Positions 1-9,619 are shown, numbered from the stretch's first letter. The stretch is DNA of 64,000 nucleotides from Hordeum vulgare subsp. vulgare (GCF_904849725.1 NC_058524.1:351413823-351477822), one strand, 5' to 3'. Program-made: numbers and translations. Notes: generated from the sequence alone by a model not told the origin.

Positions 1-24
1 CCTAAGAAACATGGTGATCCCGAA

Positions 25-546
25 GTGCCCACTATACCTTGCTCCATTAAAGGAAACTACGTAAGAACTGCCTTATGTGACCTTGGAGCCGGTGTTAGTG
101 TTATGCCTCTCTCTCTTTATCATAGACTTGAACTGGATAAGTTGACACCTTCTGAAATTTCTCTGCAAATGGCCGACAAATCAACTGCTTTCCCTGTCGG
201 CATTTGCGAGGATGTGCCTGTTGTGGTTGCTAACACCACTATCTTAACAGACTTTGTTATCTTGGATATTCCCAAGGACGATGCCATGGTTGTCATCCTC
301 GGAAGACCCTTTTTAAACACTGCAGGGGCTGTTATAGATTGCAACAAAGGCAATGTCACTTTCCATGTCAACGGTAATGAGGATAAAGTGCACTTTCCCA
401 AGAAACGATATCAAGTACATTGCATCAATGCTATCGAAAAAACTTCATCGATTCTTATTGGGAGCTTTGAATGCCCTATTCCTCGTGTTAAGATGAAGTA
501 TGATTTGCTTGTTGGGGAGATTCATATCCCCATTGAGGTGACTTAG
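25..546 (+). pseudogene. Retrotransposon aspartic protease remnant
   Basis: This 173-residue open stretch is the protease part of a gag-protease polyprotein, which would cut the polyprotein into mature capsid and enzymes inside the virus-like particle. The active-site block reads ALCDLGAGVSVMP at about residues 16-28, with the catalytic Asp kept and the usual Ser of GAS replaced by Gly. The second conserved block, VILGRPFLNTAGAVID at about residues 90-105, matches the ILGRPFL flap region of Athila-type proteases. The ATG at 25 is internal to the polyprotein and not a true start. It ends in a TAG at 544-546 with no reverse transcriptase in any frame behind it. Confidence 0.85.
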
Positions 547-769
547 TGGCTATTCGACAATTCTCTGTTCTCTTTTGCAATTTGAAAAGGTTTTGTCATG
601 AGGATTTGATCAACCCCATTGACGAATTTCTTTCGATGACCATGAAATGGATGAATCAAAGAGTCACATACATATGTTTTAAGCATTCACTTTATGTTGA
701 TTAGAAGAAAAATGATAGCTTTAGTTTAGTTTTCCCTGTTTCTTGTTTTAGCGTCCCGGAGAAAAGTAC

Positions 770-1098
770 CCCGAAAATAAAAGTTCTCCGATGGTCCTGA
801 AAATCTAGTATGATTTTTTCTAGAATGTTTGAAAAATACTGGGACTGAGAGCTGGCCTGGGGGCAACACCAGTGGACCACAAGCCCTGTCACCGCGGGCT
901 ACGCCCCTAGCCACGGCAAGCAAGCTTGTGGGGCCCACAGGGACCCCCTCCACTCATTCCAGCTCCCATCCTCTTCTTCTACCTCCAGAAAAAATCGTTT
1001 CGCAGTTCAAACCCGTGTTCTTGCTCATTTGGCTTTGATTTTCGATCTCCTTGCTCAAAGCACCATTCTCCGAACCGTTTTGGGGAAATTACTCCTTG
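770..1098 (+). promoter_or_regulatory. Internal LTR-like block upstream of the 3' ORF
   Basis: This block lies between protease and the ATHILA-type ORF and is clearly related to the U3/R part of the LTR at about 4435-4640. Shared runs include AAGTTCTC near the start, TCCTGAAAAT, TGAAAAATAC, CCAGTGGNCCACAAGNCCTGT, and a GC-rich stretch ending AAGCTTGTGGGGCCCAC. By eye about three quarters of aligned positions agree over about 190 bases. In the LTR this region directly precedes a TATA box; I see no clear TATA here. Inference: it is a decayed or divergent second promoter for the 3' ORF. A GTAAGT donor follows at its 3' end. Confidence 0.65.
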
Positions 1099-1320
1099 GT
1101 AAGTGACTCCTCCATTGGTCCAATTAGTTTTTTCTCTAGTGCTTTATCCTTCGTGTATTCTTGCTACCTTGGTGACCCTATTCTTGAGCTTGAAATGTTG
1201 ATTGTAGCTGGTCCCAAGTACTTTTAGCGCGTGATATGGTCTCTAGGCACTAGTAGGAGTAGTTGCTACAAGGTGTGGTTGGTCTTTATTCACTTTTCTC
1301 TTGAACTTCAAAAATTTCAG
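1099..1320 (+). other. Putative intron in the leader of the 3' ORF
   Basis: A perfect GTAAGT donor at 1099-1104 and a TTTCAG acceptor at 1315-1320, preceded by a pyrimidine-rich run, bound 222 bases of T-rich sequence. The ATG of the 3' ORF comes 13 bases after the acceptor. Env-like 3' ORFs of some plant gypsy elements (for example barley Bagy-2) are known to be expressed from spliced RNA. Splicing here is inferred only from the signals. Confidence 0.45.
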
Positions 1321-1332
1321 CAAAAAGAAATT

Positions 1333-2355
1333 ATGTTCAGGAGAAAGCTTCATGGTGGTTCCTCAAGTAAGAAGGGTCCCCATCTTTCTATTCGGGAGAC
1401 CGATCCTTATCAACTAAGGGACGCACCGGTACAACCATGTGAATGGCCTTCCGATGAGTTCATGATCTAAGAAGGCTTCAAGGATGAGTTTGATTCACTT
1501 GTCCGCAATGCCGGGTTAGAAGAATTCCTCTCAGACAAATGTGAACAGTCTGCTATGCTGACTGCCTCTTTCATGCGTAGATTTAAATTTTCAGTTGGTC
1601 GTTACTCATCCATACTGTTTGATCTGTATGATAAATCCTACACCATGGATTTGGAGAATTTCAATATGATTTGCAAGATACCCGATGGGGGTAATCTTAA
1701 AGATCCTGCTAAGTCTTCGATTAGAGATTTTGTCTCTAGTATAACTATTCGAGAAACTGGAGACATCACGCAAGCTACCATAGGAAGCATTCATTTCCCT
1801 GCCTTTCACTACTTTGCCCTCTTCATAGGTAGATGCATTAATGGCAAGGTTGAACATTGTCACCTATGCGCATCCGACCTTAGTATCCTTAAGAGCGCAG
1901 TGACGGGTGACAAAAGCTTCAACATGGGAGCTATTATAGCAAGGAGGCTGAATAAGAATGCTAGTGATGGGGATTTCTTTGGTGGCATCTATGCCACTCG
2001 CATAGCAAATTTTTTTGGAGTATCCATCCGCGTAGGAGATCCCCCGCTCCATACAGCTTTACTTGACCGCGTCGCTATGACAAGATACTAGTTCCTTGAG
2101 AGGGATGATGAATCCCTCCTATACCGATTGATATTTAACTAGCAGCGTGTTTTCCGTATTACCCTTCCTGCTCCTACTTTCTTTGACTTTCAGGTAAAAC
2201 AGAGATACTACATAACCATAGGAGAGGTAGAGGAGTATGAGAGGGAGGCGACGACTGCTCGTCTCCGCAAGGCAGCTATTTAGGTAGTGGCTGCAGCGCT
2301 CCCGTATAACCCCGATTATGATTTTGTGTTTCGCCAGGACCGTCCTTGGGCGTAG
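1333..2355 (+). pseudogene. ATHILA ORF-1-type 3' ORF, five in-frame stops
   Basis: One frame runs from an ATG at 1333 through in-frame stops at 1468 (TAA), 2089 (TAG), about 2140 (TAG), 2281 (TAG) and 2353 (TAG). The protein starts MFRRKLHGGSSSKKGP and contains a conserved-looking core with FMRRFKFSVGRYSSILFDLYD near residues 78-98 and RDFVSSITIRETGDI further on. It resembles the ATHILA ORF-1 family of plant gypsy elements, found downstream of pol in the env position; function is unknown. There is no obvious signal peptide or membrane span. No frameshift is needed, so this copy has decayed by point mutation only. It is bounded upstream by the LTR-like block and downstream by the first polypurine tract. 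Confidence 0.7.
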
Positions 2356-2376
2356 ACCAAGCTAGGCCAAAAGCAT

Positions 2377-2390
2377 AAGCTTGGGGGAGT
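2377..2390 (+). other. Internal (first) polypurine tract
   Basis: The sequence AAGCTTGGGGGAGT is identical to the tract at 4286-4299 that abuts the LTR. It sits 22 bases after the last ORF stop and 1.9 kb upstream of the LTR. A polypurine tract resists RNase H and primes plus-strand DNA, so a second copy could act as a central tract; that role is inferred. Confidence 0.65.
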
Positions 2391-4285
2391 ACGTGTTTGC
2401 ACCAACTTTACATTCATTCTTATGCTTTCACTTTGTTAGTCGGTGTTTACACTTTGCCACTGTATTTTCCATGCTAGTTTATTTTCGTTTTCTTGTTTTC
2501 TTGTTTTGTGTCCTTTTGAGAAAACCCAAAAATATTTTCCTTCTTATATTGCTTGTTGGGAGCTTTCCTGTGTAAATAGTTTTCTTTTTCTTTGGGTCAA
2601 GGTAGAAGATATTGGTTACAATGTTTAAGTGGCTCTTGTATGCATACCTGTTTAGCTTTCAAAGAGCCATATTACTTTCTCTTCTCCTTTGTGTTTGCAT
2701 GCAGATTCAGCTTAGTCCAATGCACGAGCACTCTTATTATTGTTCACATCATTCGATCGTGCAAGTGAAAGGCAATAATGATGATATATGGTGAAGTTAC
2801 TGAGACTGGAAAAGCTGGTATGAACTCTATCTATTTTGTTTTTGTAAATATGACTAGCTTGTCGTCCCAGATTCAGCTTTGTTGAGAGAGAACCATATTT
2901 GCAATGACAACTTAGAGATCATAGTTTCTGATGCCATGCTTATTTAGCTAGGAGCTTATAATGGTTTGTCTTGAATGCCAACATAGATTTTGAGATGACT
3001 ATGATGTAGTATGATAGGATGGTATTCTCCTTTGAATGATTCAAGTGGCTTGACTTGGCGCATGTTCATGCATGTAGTTGAAACAAAATCAACATAGCCT
3101 CTATGATGTTCGTGTTCATGTTGATTTATATCCTGTTCATGCTTGCACTCCATGTTAGTTAAACTCATTGCATCTTGATGACTGTTGTCGCTCTCTAGTT
3201 GGTCGCTTCCCAGTCTTTTGCTAGCCTTCACTTGTACTAAGCGGAATACTGCTTGTGCATCCACTTCCAAAAACCCAACAGTTTTTACATGAGAGTCCAC
3301 CATACCTACCTATTTGCGGTATCTACCTGCCGTTCCAAGTAAATTTGCATGTGCCATTCTCTAAACCTTCAAAAAATAATCTGTTTTGCATGCCCGAACC
3401 GCTCATGTGGTGACAGGGGGCTATTGGTATCTTCCATGTTAGGCGTGTTATCCTCGACATGTGTTTATTCACTGTCATTCACGAGAAAGGGGCCGGTAAT
3501 TGGAATGCCTAGTTCCACTCTTAAATCGAAAACATAATTGTAAAACAAGACTCCCCCGGATTGATGTTAGTATGGACGGTACCCGAGGATTCGGCTAGCC
3601 GTGGAGTGCGATTGATTGGTGGAGGGGGAGTTAAAACTTTACTTTTCTGTTTGGGAACCGCCTATATCATGAGTAGCATGGAAGGTATTGAGAACTCCTG
3701 GTCATTGCATTGACAATGAAAGCATGCCACCCAAAATTATTATCTCTGTTTTCAAAGCATGAGCTCTGGCACCTCTATAAATCAATGCTTCCCTCTGCGA
3801 AGGGCCTGTCTATTTATGTTCCTGTTGAGTCATCCTCTTCTGATATAAGCACCAATTAGAGAGCACCTCTGTCATTTTTATGCTTTGCTTTTGATTGATA
3901 TTGAGTATGACTATGACTGGATCTTCGTTGCTATTAATTACAATGTTTAGTTAGCCCTTGATCTTTGAAAGTGCTCTGCATTTATGTTTTGCGGTCTCAG
4001 AAAGAGCTAGCGAGATACCACCTATTCATATTGCTTCATGCTTGTTTTGATTGAATTGTTGGTATCTGAAACTCATTATTATTTGCTCGCTAGCTGATTA
4101 TGCCATTCATATTAGTTTACCGTGACACCTTTGTGTCACTTGCTTATGTGGTTAACTTGTGATCTTGCTGAAATTCTGATTATGGGTTAGACATAGTTGC
4201 AACAACAAGATCAAACAGAGTTTGTCAAAGTTTTTCTTTCTCTTTCAGTTTGTCAACTGAGTTGCTTGAGGACATGCAAGGTTTT
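2391..4285 (+). other. Noncoding 3' module between two polypurine tracts
   Basis: There is no sense ORF longer than about 80 codons here. The sequence is T-rich and matches the long 3' untranslated region typical of Triticeae Athila-lineage elements. It holds the antisense ORF at 2956-3303 and a 26-base block at 3288-3313 that recurs in the minus-strand element at 13587-13612, in the same position relative to each element. Otherwise I see no recognisable gene or structural RNA. Confidence 0.6.
2956..3303 (-). CDS. Antisense ORF in the 3' module, unrecognised
   Basis: A 115-residue frame opens on the strand opposite to the element, starting MVDSHVKTVGFLEVDAQAVF. It is rich in His, Glu and Gln in the middle (KHEQDINQHEHEHH) and matches no family I know. 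The start region is conserved at DNA level in a second, diverged Athila-lineage element in this window (13587 onwards on plus, which is antisense there), but that copy shifts frame after about eight codons. Coding is therefore doubtful; a conserved antisense promoter or RNA element is an equal possibility. Confidence 0.3.
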   Translation of the reverse strand: MVDSHVKTVGFLEVDAQAVFRLVQVKASKRLGSDQLESDNSHQDAMSLTNMECKHEQDINQHEHEHHRGYVDFVSTTCMNMRQVKPLESFKGEYHPIILHHSHLKIYVGIQDKPL

Positions 4286-4299
4286 AAGCTTGGGGGAGT
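4286..4299 (+). other. 3' polypurine tract
   Basis: AAGCTTGGGGGAGT directly precedes the LTR start TGATACGTCTCC at 4300. This is the expected primer for plus-strand synthesis and fixes both element orientation and LTR boundary. Confidence 0.85.
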
Positions 4300-4622
4300 T
4301 GATACGTCTCCATCGTATCTAATTTTCCGAACTCTTTTGCCCTTGTTTTGGACTCTAATTTGCATGATTTGAATGGAACTAACCCGGACTAACGATGTTT
4401 TCAGCAGAATTGCCATGGTGTTGTTTTTGTGCAGAAATGAAAGTTCTCGGAACATCCTGAAAATTTATGGAGAATATTTCTGGAAAATATGAAAAATACC
4501 CGCGCAAAGATCCACCGGAGGGGATGGGCCAGTGGGCCACAAGTCCTGTTGTCACGGCCCCCCTGGCCGCGGCAACCAAGCTTGTGGGGCCCACTTGGCT
4601 CTGCCGCCTCCAAACTCAGCTC

Positions 4623-4629
4623 TATAAAT
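4623..4629 (+). promoter_or_regulatory. LTR TATA box
   Basis: TATAAAT lies about 320 bases into the LTR, just after the GC-rich GGGGCCCAC block, at the position expected for the U3 promoter of this LTR type. Transcription would start about 30 bases downstream. Confidence 0.55.
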
Positions 4630-5409
4630 TCCCTTTCATCCCCAAAAAAATCAAAAGAGAATATTTCATCACGTTTTCGATCCAAAGGCGCTGCCACATC
4701 CCGTTCTTCATCTGGAGGGAAAATCAGGAGTCCGTTTTGGGCTCCGAATCAAGGAGATCGTCGCCATCGTCATCGTCATCATCAACCTTCTTCCCTCTCC
4801 AATTCCATGAAGCTCTTCATGTTCGTGAGTAATCTATTTGTAGGCTCGCTGGGCGGTGATGAGTAGGATGAGATCTATCATGTAATCGAGTTAGTTTTGA
4901 CGGGGATTGATCCCTAGTATCCACTATGTTCTGAGATTGATGTTGCTACTACTTTGCCATGCTTAATGCTTGTCACTAGGGCCCGAGTGCCATGATTTCA
5001 GATATGAAATTATTATGTTGTCACCAATATATGTGTGTTTTAGATCCGATCTTGAAAGTTGTAGTTACCTACTATGTGTTATGACCCGGCAACCCCGGAG
5101 GGACAATAACCGGAACCACTCCTAGTGATGACCATAGTTTGAGGAGTTCATGTGTTCACAAAGTGCTAATGTGTTGGTCCGGTTCTTTATTAAAAGGAGA
5201 ACCTTAATATCCCGTAGTATCCTTTTGGACCCCGCTGCCACGGGAGGGATGGACAATAGATGTCTTGCAAGTTCTTTTCCCTAAGCACATATGACTACAC
5301 ACGGAATGCATGCCTACATCACATTGACGAATAGGAGCTAGCCACATATCTCTCCGTGTTATAATTGTGGCATGATGAATGTCATCCAAACAAATCACCG
5401 ATCCATTGC

Positions 5410-5620
5410 CTACGAGTTTGTCCAACTGCTACTATTACTCGCTGCCACTGTTACTTGCTTTGTCCTGCTGCAGCTGCCACTACTGTTGCTACTACTGTTA
5501 CTTGCTCCTGTTGCTACTTGCCACTGTTGTTGGTCGCTACTGCTCCTACATCCTACTGTTGTCACTACTGCTGTTCCTTGCCACTGTTGTTACTCGTTAC
5601 ATTGCTGCTACCTGCTACAA
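5410..5620 (+). repeat. Degenerate CTR trinucleotide tract in the LTR
   Basis: About 200 bases consist mostly of CTA, CTG, TTG and ACT triplets in one register. Long open frames in all three plus frames here are low-complexity by-products of this composition. A related tract occurs in the other LTR fragment at 21965-22065, where the Angela element later inserted. Confidence 0.7.
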
Positions 5621-5928
5621 TACTTTTTCTCGGACCGTTAATGGGAAAAGACTAATTCCCGTCCTCGGGCAACTTACTCGCGCCACTGATACAACAGTTA
5701 GGAATAATCTACTGTCAACAGATCGTTTCTGGCACCGTTGCTATCATACTACTTTGCTGCTGATACTTTGCTTGCAGATACTAATCTTTCAGGTGTGGTT
5801 GAGCTGACGCCTCAACTGCTAATACTTGAGAATATTCTTTCACTTCCCGTCGCGCGAACCAACAAATTTGGGTTGAATACTCTACCCTCGAAAACTGCCG
5901 CGATCCCACACGCTGGTGGGCCATTGCA

Positions 5929-6060
5929 AGACAATTCCTAATTGTTGAGCAACTGGGAGCAGCTCTTTTCTGGCTCTATTGCCGTGGAGGCATCAAGTCA
6001 GGAATAGTTGCACGTCAACAGCATTTTTCTGGCGACGTTGCCAGGGACTGCTAGCAGTGA
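5929..6060 (+). other. Primer-binding-site-like sequence after the LTR
   Basis: Two stretches resemble the tRNA-Asp-type primer-binding site used by Athila-lineage elements (TGGCGCCGTTGCCGGGGA): a poor match at 5971-5990 and a 16-of-18 match at 6030-6047. An LTR that has a polypurine tract on its left and a primer-binding site on its right is what a tandem LTR-internal-LTR array made by recombination leaves. The sequence switches to another element at about 6060. Confidence 0.5.
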
Positions 6061-6325
6061 TGCAGGGTAGTCCCCACCTCACACAGCCTGGGCCTCTCGA
6101 AGTTCTTGAATTGCTCTGATGACGGACTCACACGCTTCGGAGTGCGCCCTCGGATTGTGCTCGAGCGCCACCCTCGCTTCACTTGTCAGGCTGGGAACCT
6201 CCCCGGTGGGAGCCCCCAGTCCTGACCCAAGGAGGCGCCGAGCACGCCTTCCTATGCAATGGGAGGCAAGACCCCGTCCCCGGGCATGGAGCCCGAAGTC
6301 CTAGGGCGCTCCATGGGGGGAGCTG

Positions 6326-7006
6326 CTACTTCTTCTTGCGTGGGTCCCCGCGAGGTGGCTTGTCTTCTTCGTCATCTGAGCGTTCCGCCCCTGCTGCGCT
6401 GTAGGCGCTCTCGAGTGTACAGACGACGTCCTTATCGTCGCAGGCGATGGTGATGACTCTGCCACTCCCTGGCATCTTGAGGACATTATAGCCATGGTGG
6501 GTCACTACCACGAAATTGGTGAGAGCCGGGTACCCAAGGATCACGTTATACGGCAGGTGGATGTGTGCGACGTTGAATACGATGATCTCGGTGTGGTAGT
6601 TCTTGCATTTGCCGAAGGTGACTGGCAGACGCACCTCCCCGATGGGCATGGTGGACCCTTCCGTGACTCCTGATAAGGGCTTGGTCGGCATGAGCTGTTC
6701 GTAGGGCACCTGGAGTGTTTTGAAGGTCTCGATCGAGAGGAGGTTGAGCCCCACTCCATTGTCGATAAGGATCTTGTTGATGAGGAAGTTGCTGATGGTC
6801 GGGGTGGACATCATGGGGAGCTTGCCGACCATGAATGAGCACCTGAGCTGATCACTTGGGTCAAAGGTGATGGTGGTCAGGGACCAGTTGAGGGGGCGCA
6901 TCACTTCATGCTTCGGGAGAGCGGCATTCACCTCCAGGGTGAACTGCTTGAAGGCGCGGTTCGAGGCCGGGGTTTGGGCGCCGCCCATGATGGAGGCCAC
7001 CGCCAT
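6326..7006 (-). pseudogene. Retrotransposon protease
   Basis: This 226-residue frame is a pepsin-like retroviral protease. The active-site block reads KILIDNGVGLNLLS (about residues 73-86), where related elements usually have IDGGAGLN: the Asp is kept but the following Gly is Asn. The second block, YNVILGYPALTNF (about residues 153-165), is the conserved ILGYPAL motif. An acidic, Lys-rich tail follows (RSDDEEDKPP). The ATG is internal to gag-pol. No reverse transcriptase follows on this strand because the element ends at about 6060. Confidence 0.75.
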
Positions 7007-7370
7007 GACCTCCTAGAAGCCCCCAGCCCCATCATCTTGGTTGTCTTCATCCCTCGTTATGGGTGGTGGAGGCAGCGGAGGCAGCCCAGCCTCACGAGGG
7101 CGAACCTCACGAGGCCGACCGCGTCGTTGCCCCTCCTCAAGGTCGTCGCGCCAGCGGTCCTCTTCAGGCTGGACGCACCAGCGGTCCTCCCGAGGCTGGT
7201 CGTGCCAACGGTCATCATGAGGTTGTCCACGCCACCCCTGACGCGGATCCTGATCATCGCAGCAGCCTCCACAGGGACCACCCTCGCGCGCGGGGCCTGT
7301 GTCTCACTGTTCAGGGTGCATGTTGATGTGCTCGTCAAGGACCAGTCGGAGATCGTCGCACTCGGAGGTA

Positions 7371-8763
7371 TCATGGCCGCTGGTGAGGTGGAAGGTACAC
7401 GTTGGCCCCCTGCTGACAAACGTTGTCCCCTCGGCCGTACTTTGCCTCAGGCTCGCCTACGAGCACCACCAGAGCCTTGCGCTTCTCCTCCTTGACCTTG
7501 GTCTTCTTCTCTTCTGGTTCCGCAGCCTGAGGCCCGAGGATCGACATGCGACCTTCTTCAGCCCTGGCGTACTTGTTTGCTAGGTTGAGCATTTCTAGTG
7601 CTACGCTCATTTCATCACTCATGGCGAGCTCCTCCTTCATCTTGAGGTCGGTGACTCCACCGGAGAAGGCCGAGATGATAGCCTCGTCCGATGCCTTGGG
7701 GATCTTGTGGCGCATGGCCGTGATGCGATGTATGAACTTGTGTAGGGTATCCCCCTCCTTCTGCTTGATGCGCCACAGGTCGTTCACGATGGGAGCGCGG
7801 TCGCGGGTGCCCTGGAAATTGGCGATGAAGCGTTCACGAAGATCGTCCCAGGAGTTGATGGATGCCCTTGGGAGGTTGAGGAGCCAAGACAGTGCGCCGC
7901 CCTTGAGCGCCACGGGGAACTAACACGCCATGACCTTGTCGCCCCCTCCTGCCGCCCTGATACTCAGCGTGTAGAGTTGCAGGAACTCGGCCGGGTCCAA
8001 GGTGTTGTCGTAGTGTGGGGGCAGGTCGGGCTTGAACTTGCAGGGCCATGCAGTTGGGTAGAGGTGACGGGCGATGGCGAGGCACCCCACCGGCCCGACG
8101 TGTGCAACGTGCGAGGGGGCGACCTCGTCCTGGTTAGTCCACTGGGTCTGCTTCGAGCGGGGTACGCTCGCGGCATGGGATTTGCAGCGCCAAGAGAATG
8201 CGCGCATCGGCGCGCGGCCGAGGAACCACCTGACAACTTGCTTCATCTCCCGGCCCCGACCTGGGTTCGCGAGGCCGGTCGCGGGGACGCGCTTCCTACG
8301 TGGGCTCGGGGTGCGCGCCATGCCACGGAGGTGGACGTGGAGCGTCTTGCTCCTCGTCGTTCCCCAGGGACGGTTGGGGTTGAAACGAGCAGGAGAACAC
8401 TGCGGAATCAACGGTAGTGGCGACAAGCTCCTCGACGCGCTGGAGCTAGTTGTTGTGGCGGTGAGGGGCGGGCCGGTAATGGAGCAGCTCGATGGCCATG
8501 GCAACCCTGCGCCGGCCATGTGGCATCTCCAGACGGGTGCGTGAGGCCGACCCGGAAACATGGACGAGTGACGGAGTGGGGGTGCGGTCGTTGGGCTGCT
8601 TGGTAGCCGGCTGGGAGGAACCTTGTTGTTCTTGAGCGTCAGGGCCCGTGGCGGCGTTTGCCATGGGAAATGGCGACCGGCGCGCGCCGGCAAGGCCCAC
8701 GGGCTCCGTTTGAGCAACACGGGTGGCGCGGTGCTTGGCGCAAGCCCGGCGAGCATCAGCCAT
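7371..8763 (-). pseudogene. gag: Retrotransposon gag
   Basis: Gag forms the virus-like particle. The likely start is the ATG at 8763, about 50 bases after the primer-binding-site-like sequence, giving MADARRACAKHRATR. The reading shifts frame by about 8446, continues in the frame that holds YDNTLDPAEFLQLY, meets a TAG at 7920-7922, and continues into a clean retrotransposon gag core: ALSWLLNLPRASINSWDDL, then ERFIANFQGTRDRAP, then LHKFIHRITAMRHKIP. The core ends in a charged Lys/Glu segment. I see no zinc knuckle. The frameshift and stops make it a pseudogene. Confidence 0.75.
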
Positions 8764-8812
8764 TGGAGCGGCGAAGCTTGGTGAAGGCAGAGCTTGGAGG
8801 AAACCTTGACAC

Positions 8813-8834
8813 GCCCCCTACCTAGCGCGCCAAA
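8813..8834 (-). other. Primer-binding-site-like sequence
   Basis: On the minus strand, TTTGGCGCGCTAGGTAGGGG follows the LTR end directly. Nearly the same sequence (TTTGGCACGCCAGGTAGGGG) follows the second LTR at 10522, which shows that both LTRs belong to related elements in the same orientation. I cannot name the primer tRNA from memory. Confidence 0.55.
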
Positions 8835-9500
8835 TGTCAGATTTCGGGCTCCGCAAAACCCTAAAGATTCGAACTCAGGGGCGTGTACGAAGATCTCTCT
8901 CGGGCTTGCCTCACATAGCTCGCTACTCGCTGGGGATGGTAGAGGACTCACTCGATGGTGAGGAAGACACAGAACCCAGTAGTTTACCTAGGTTTGGGCC
9001 GTTGAGAAGCGTAATACCCTACTCCTGCTTTGGTGGATTGCCTCTCGTCGAGGTTGGTGGATGAACTAGTACAGTGTTCGAGGGACTCCGGAGCCTGGGT
9101 GGCCTTTGTGCGATGTCGCTGGGCGAATGAATGAATCGGGGATCGGATGGGATCGACCCTCTATGAAGTAACCTATCATCTATATATAGCGGTGGCCCGT
9201 GTCCTCTTCCCTTATCGCCAGGGCGCGAAGGGATCCGACAATGGCCAATTTTGAAGGGGAACATGGGAACATGCTCCCATGCCCAAAGGTGGTCTTGGCC
9301 TCCAAAGTGGTTGTCAGCGCACTAGGGACGAGTCCAGGGATGACGTCCGTCGTGCTCGCGGGTGGTGGTGGACTTGTTGCACCCGAATGGAAACCTTTGG
9401 AAGATGCCTTAGGAACCCGCATGCGTCCTTCCCTCCTTTGCACGATTGGGGAAACAACACCATCCTGCAATCCATTGCTTGCCTGTCCTTTCCCCGCGTC
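8835..9500 (-). repeat. Gypsy LTR, U5 side, far end undefined
   Basis: The LTR edge next to the primer-binding site is TGTCAGATTTCGGG on the plus strand. A TATA-like TATATATAG at 9181-9189 reads well on the minus strand and would drive transcription leftward into the gag at 8763. The other edge cannot be fixed: somewhere between about 9.4 and 9.6 kb the sequence passes into the gag region of a second element. Confidence 0.5.
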
Positions 9501-9619
9501 ACCCTTGACTCCTAAGGCCGGGTCTTGCCCCAGAATCTCCGCCGCTCCAAAGGGGTCCTCAGGAGGGCTCCCGCGGGTCTTGATGCTCCTCCTCCTCGCG
9601 AGGCTTGGGCCCTTACGAG

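Larger units (their letters stand above)
1..5928 (+). mobile_element. Athila-lineage Ty3/gypsy retrotransposon, 3' part
   Basis: The segment holds, in order, a retroviral-type protease remnant, an LTR-like internal block, an ATHILA ORF-1-type reading frame, a long noncoding stretch between two identical polypurine tracts, and an LTR from 4300. The LTR start (TGATACGTCTCC) and the tract AAGCTTGGGGGAG are of the kind seen in Triticeae Sabrina/WHAM-type elements; the exact family name is recall and uncertain. The 5' LTR, gag and pol lie outside the window or are lost: reverse transcriptase and integrase are not seen between the protease and the 3' ORF, so this copy has an internal deletion or is a pol-less derivative. 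Confidence 0.85.
4300..5928 (+). repeat. LTR of the Athila-lineage element
   Basis: The 1629-bp LTR begins TGATACGTCTCC after the polypurine tract and ends near CCATTGCA at 5928, where the related fragment at 52582-52752 also stops. A TATA box (TATAAAT, 4623-4629) follows a GC-rich block with GGGGCCCAC. The second half holds a degenerate CTA/CTG trinucleotide tract. Sequence after the LTR looks like a primer-binding site rather than host flank, so it may have served as a 5' LTR of a second, tandem element. Confidence 0.8.
6061..8834 (-). mobile_element. Ty3/gypsy retrotransposon fragment, gag and protease
   Basis: Read on the minus strand the order is LTR (from 8835 upward), primer-binding-site-like sequence, gag, then protease, and the element is cut at about 6060 before any reverse transcriptase. 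The GC-rich coding style and the protein motifs recall a common grass gypsy group that I would place in or near the Tat lineage; this assignment is tentative. It abuts the primer-binding region of the Athila-type LTR, so one of the two truncated the other. Confidence 0.7.

Noticed and set aside
5365..5807. Overlapping open frames in three plus frames, rich in Leu, Cys, Thr and Tyr
   Set aside because: They come from the degenerate CTA/CTG triplet tract inside the LTR; no start context and no domain.
6119..8544. Plus-strand open frames such as 6908-7495 and 7977-8417
   Set aside because: GC-rich shadows of the minus-strand gag and protease, which have recognisable motifs.
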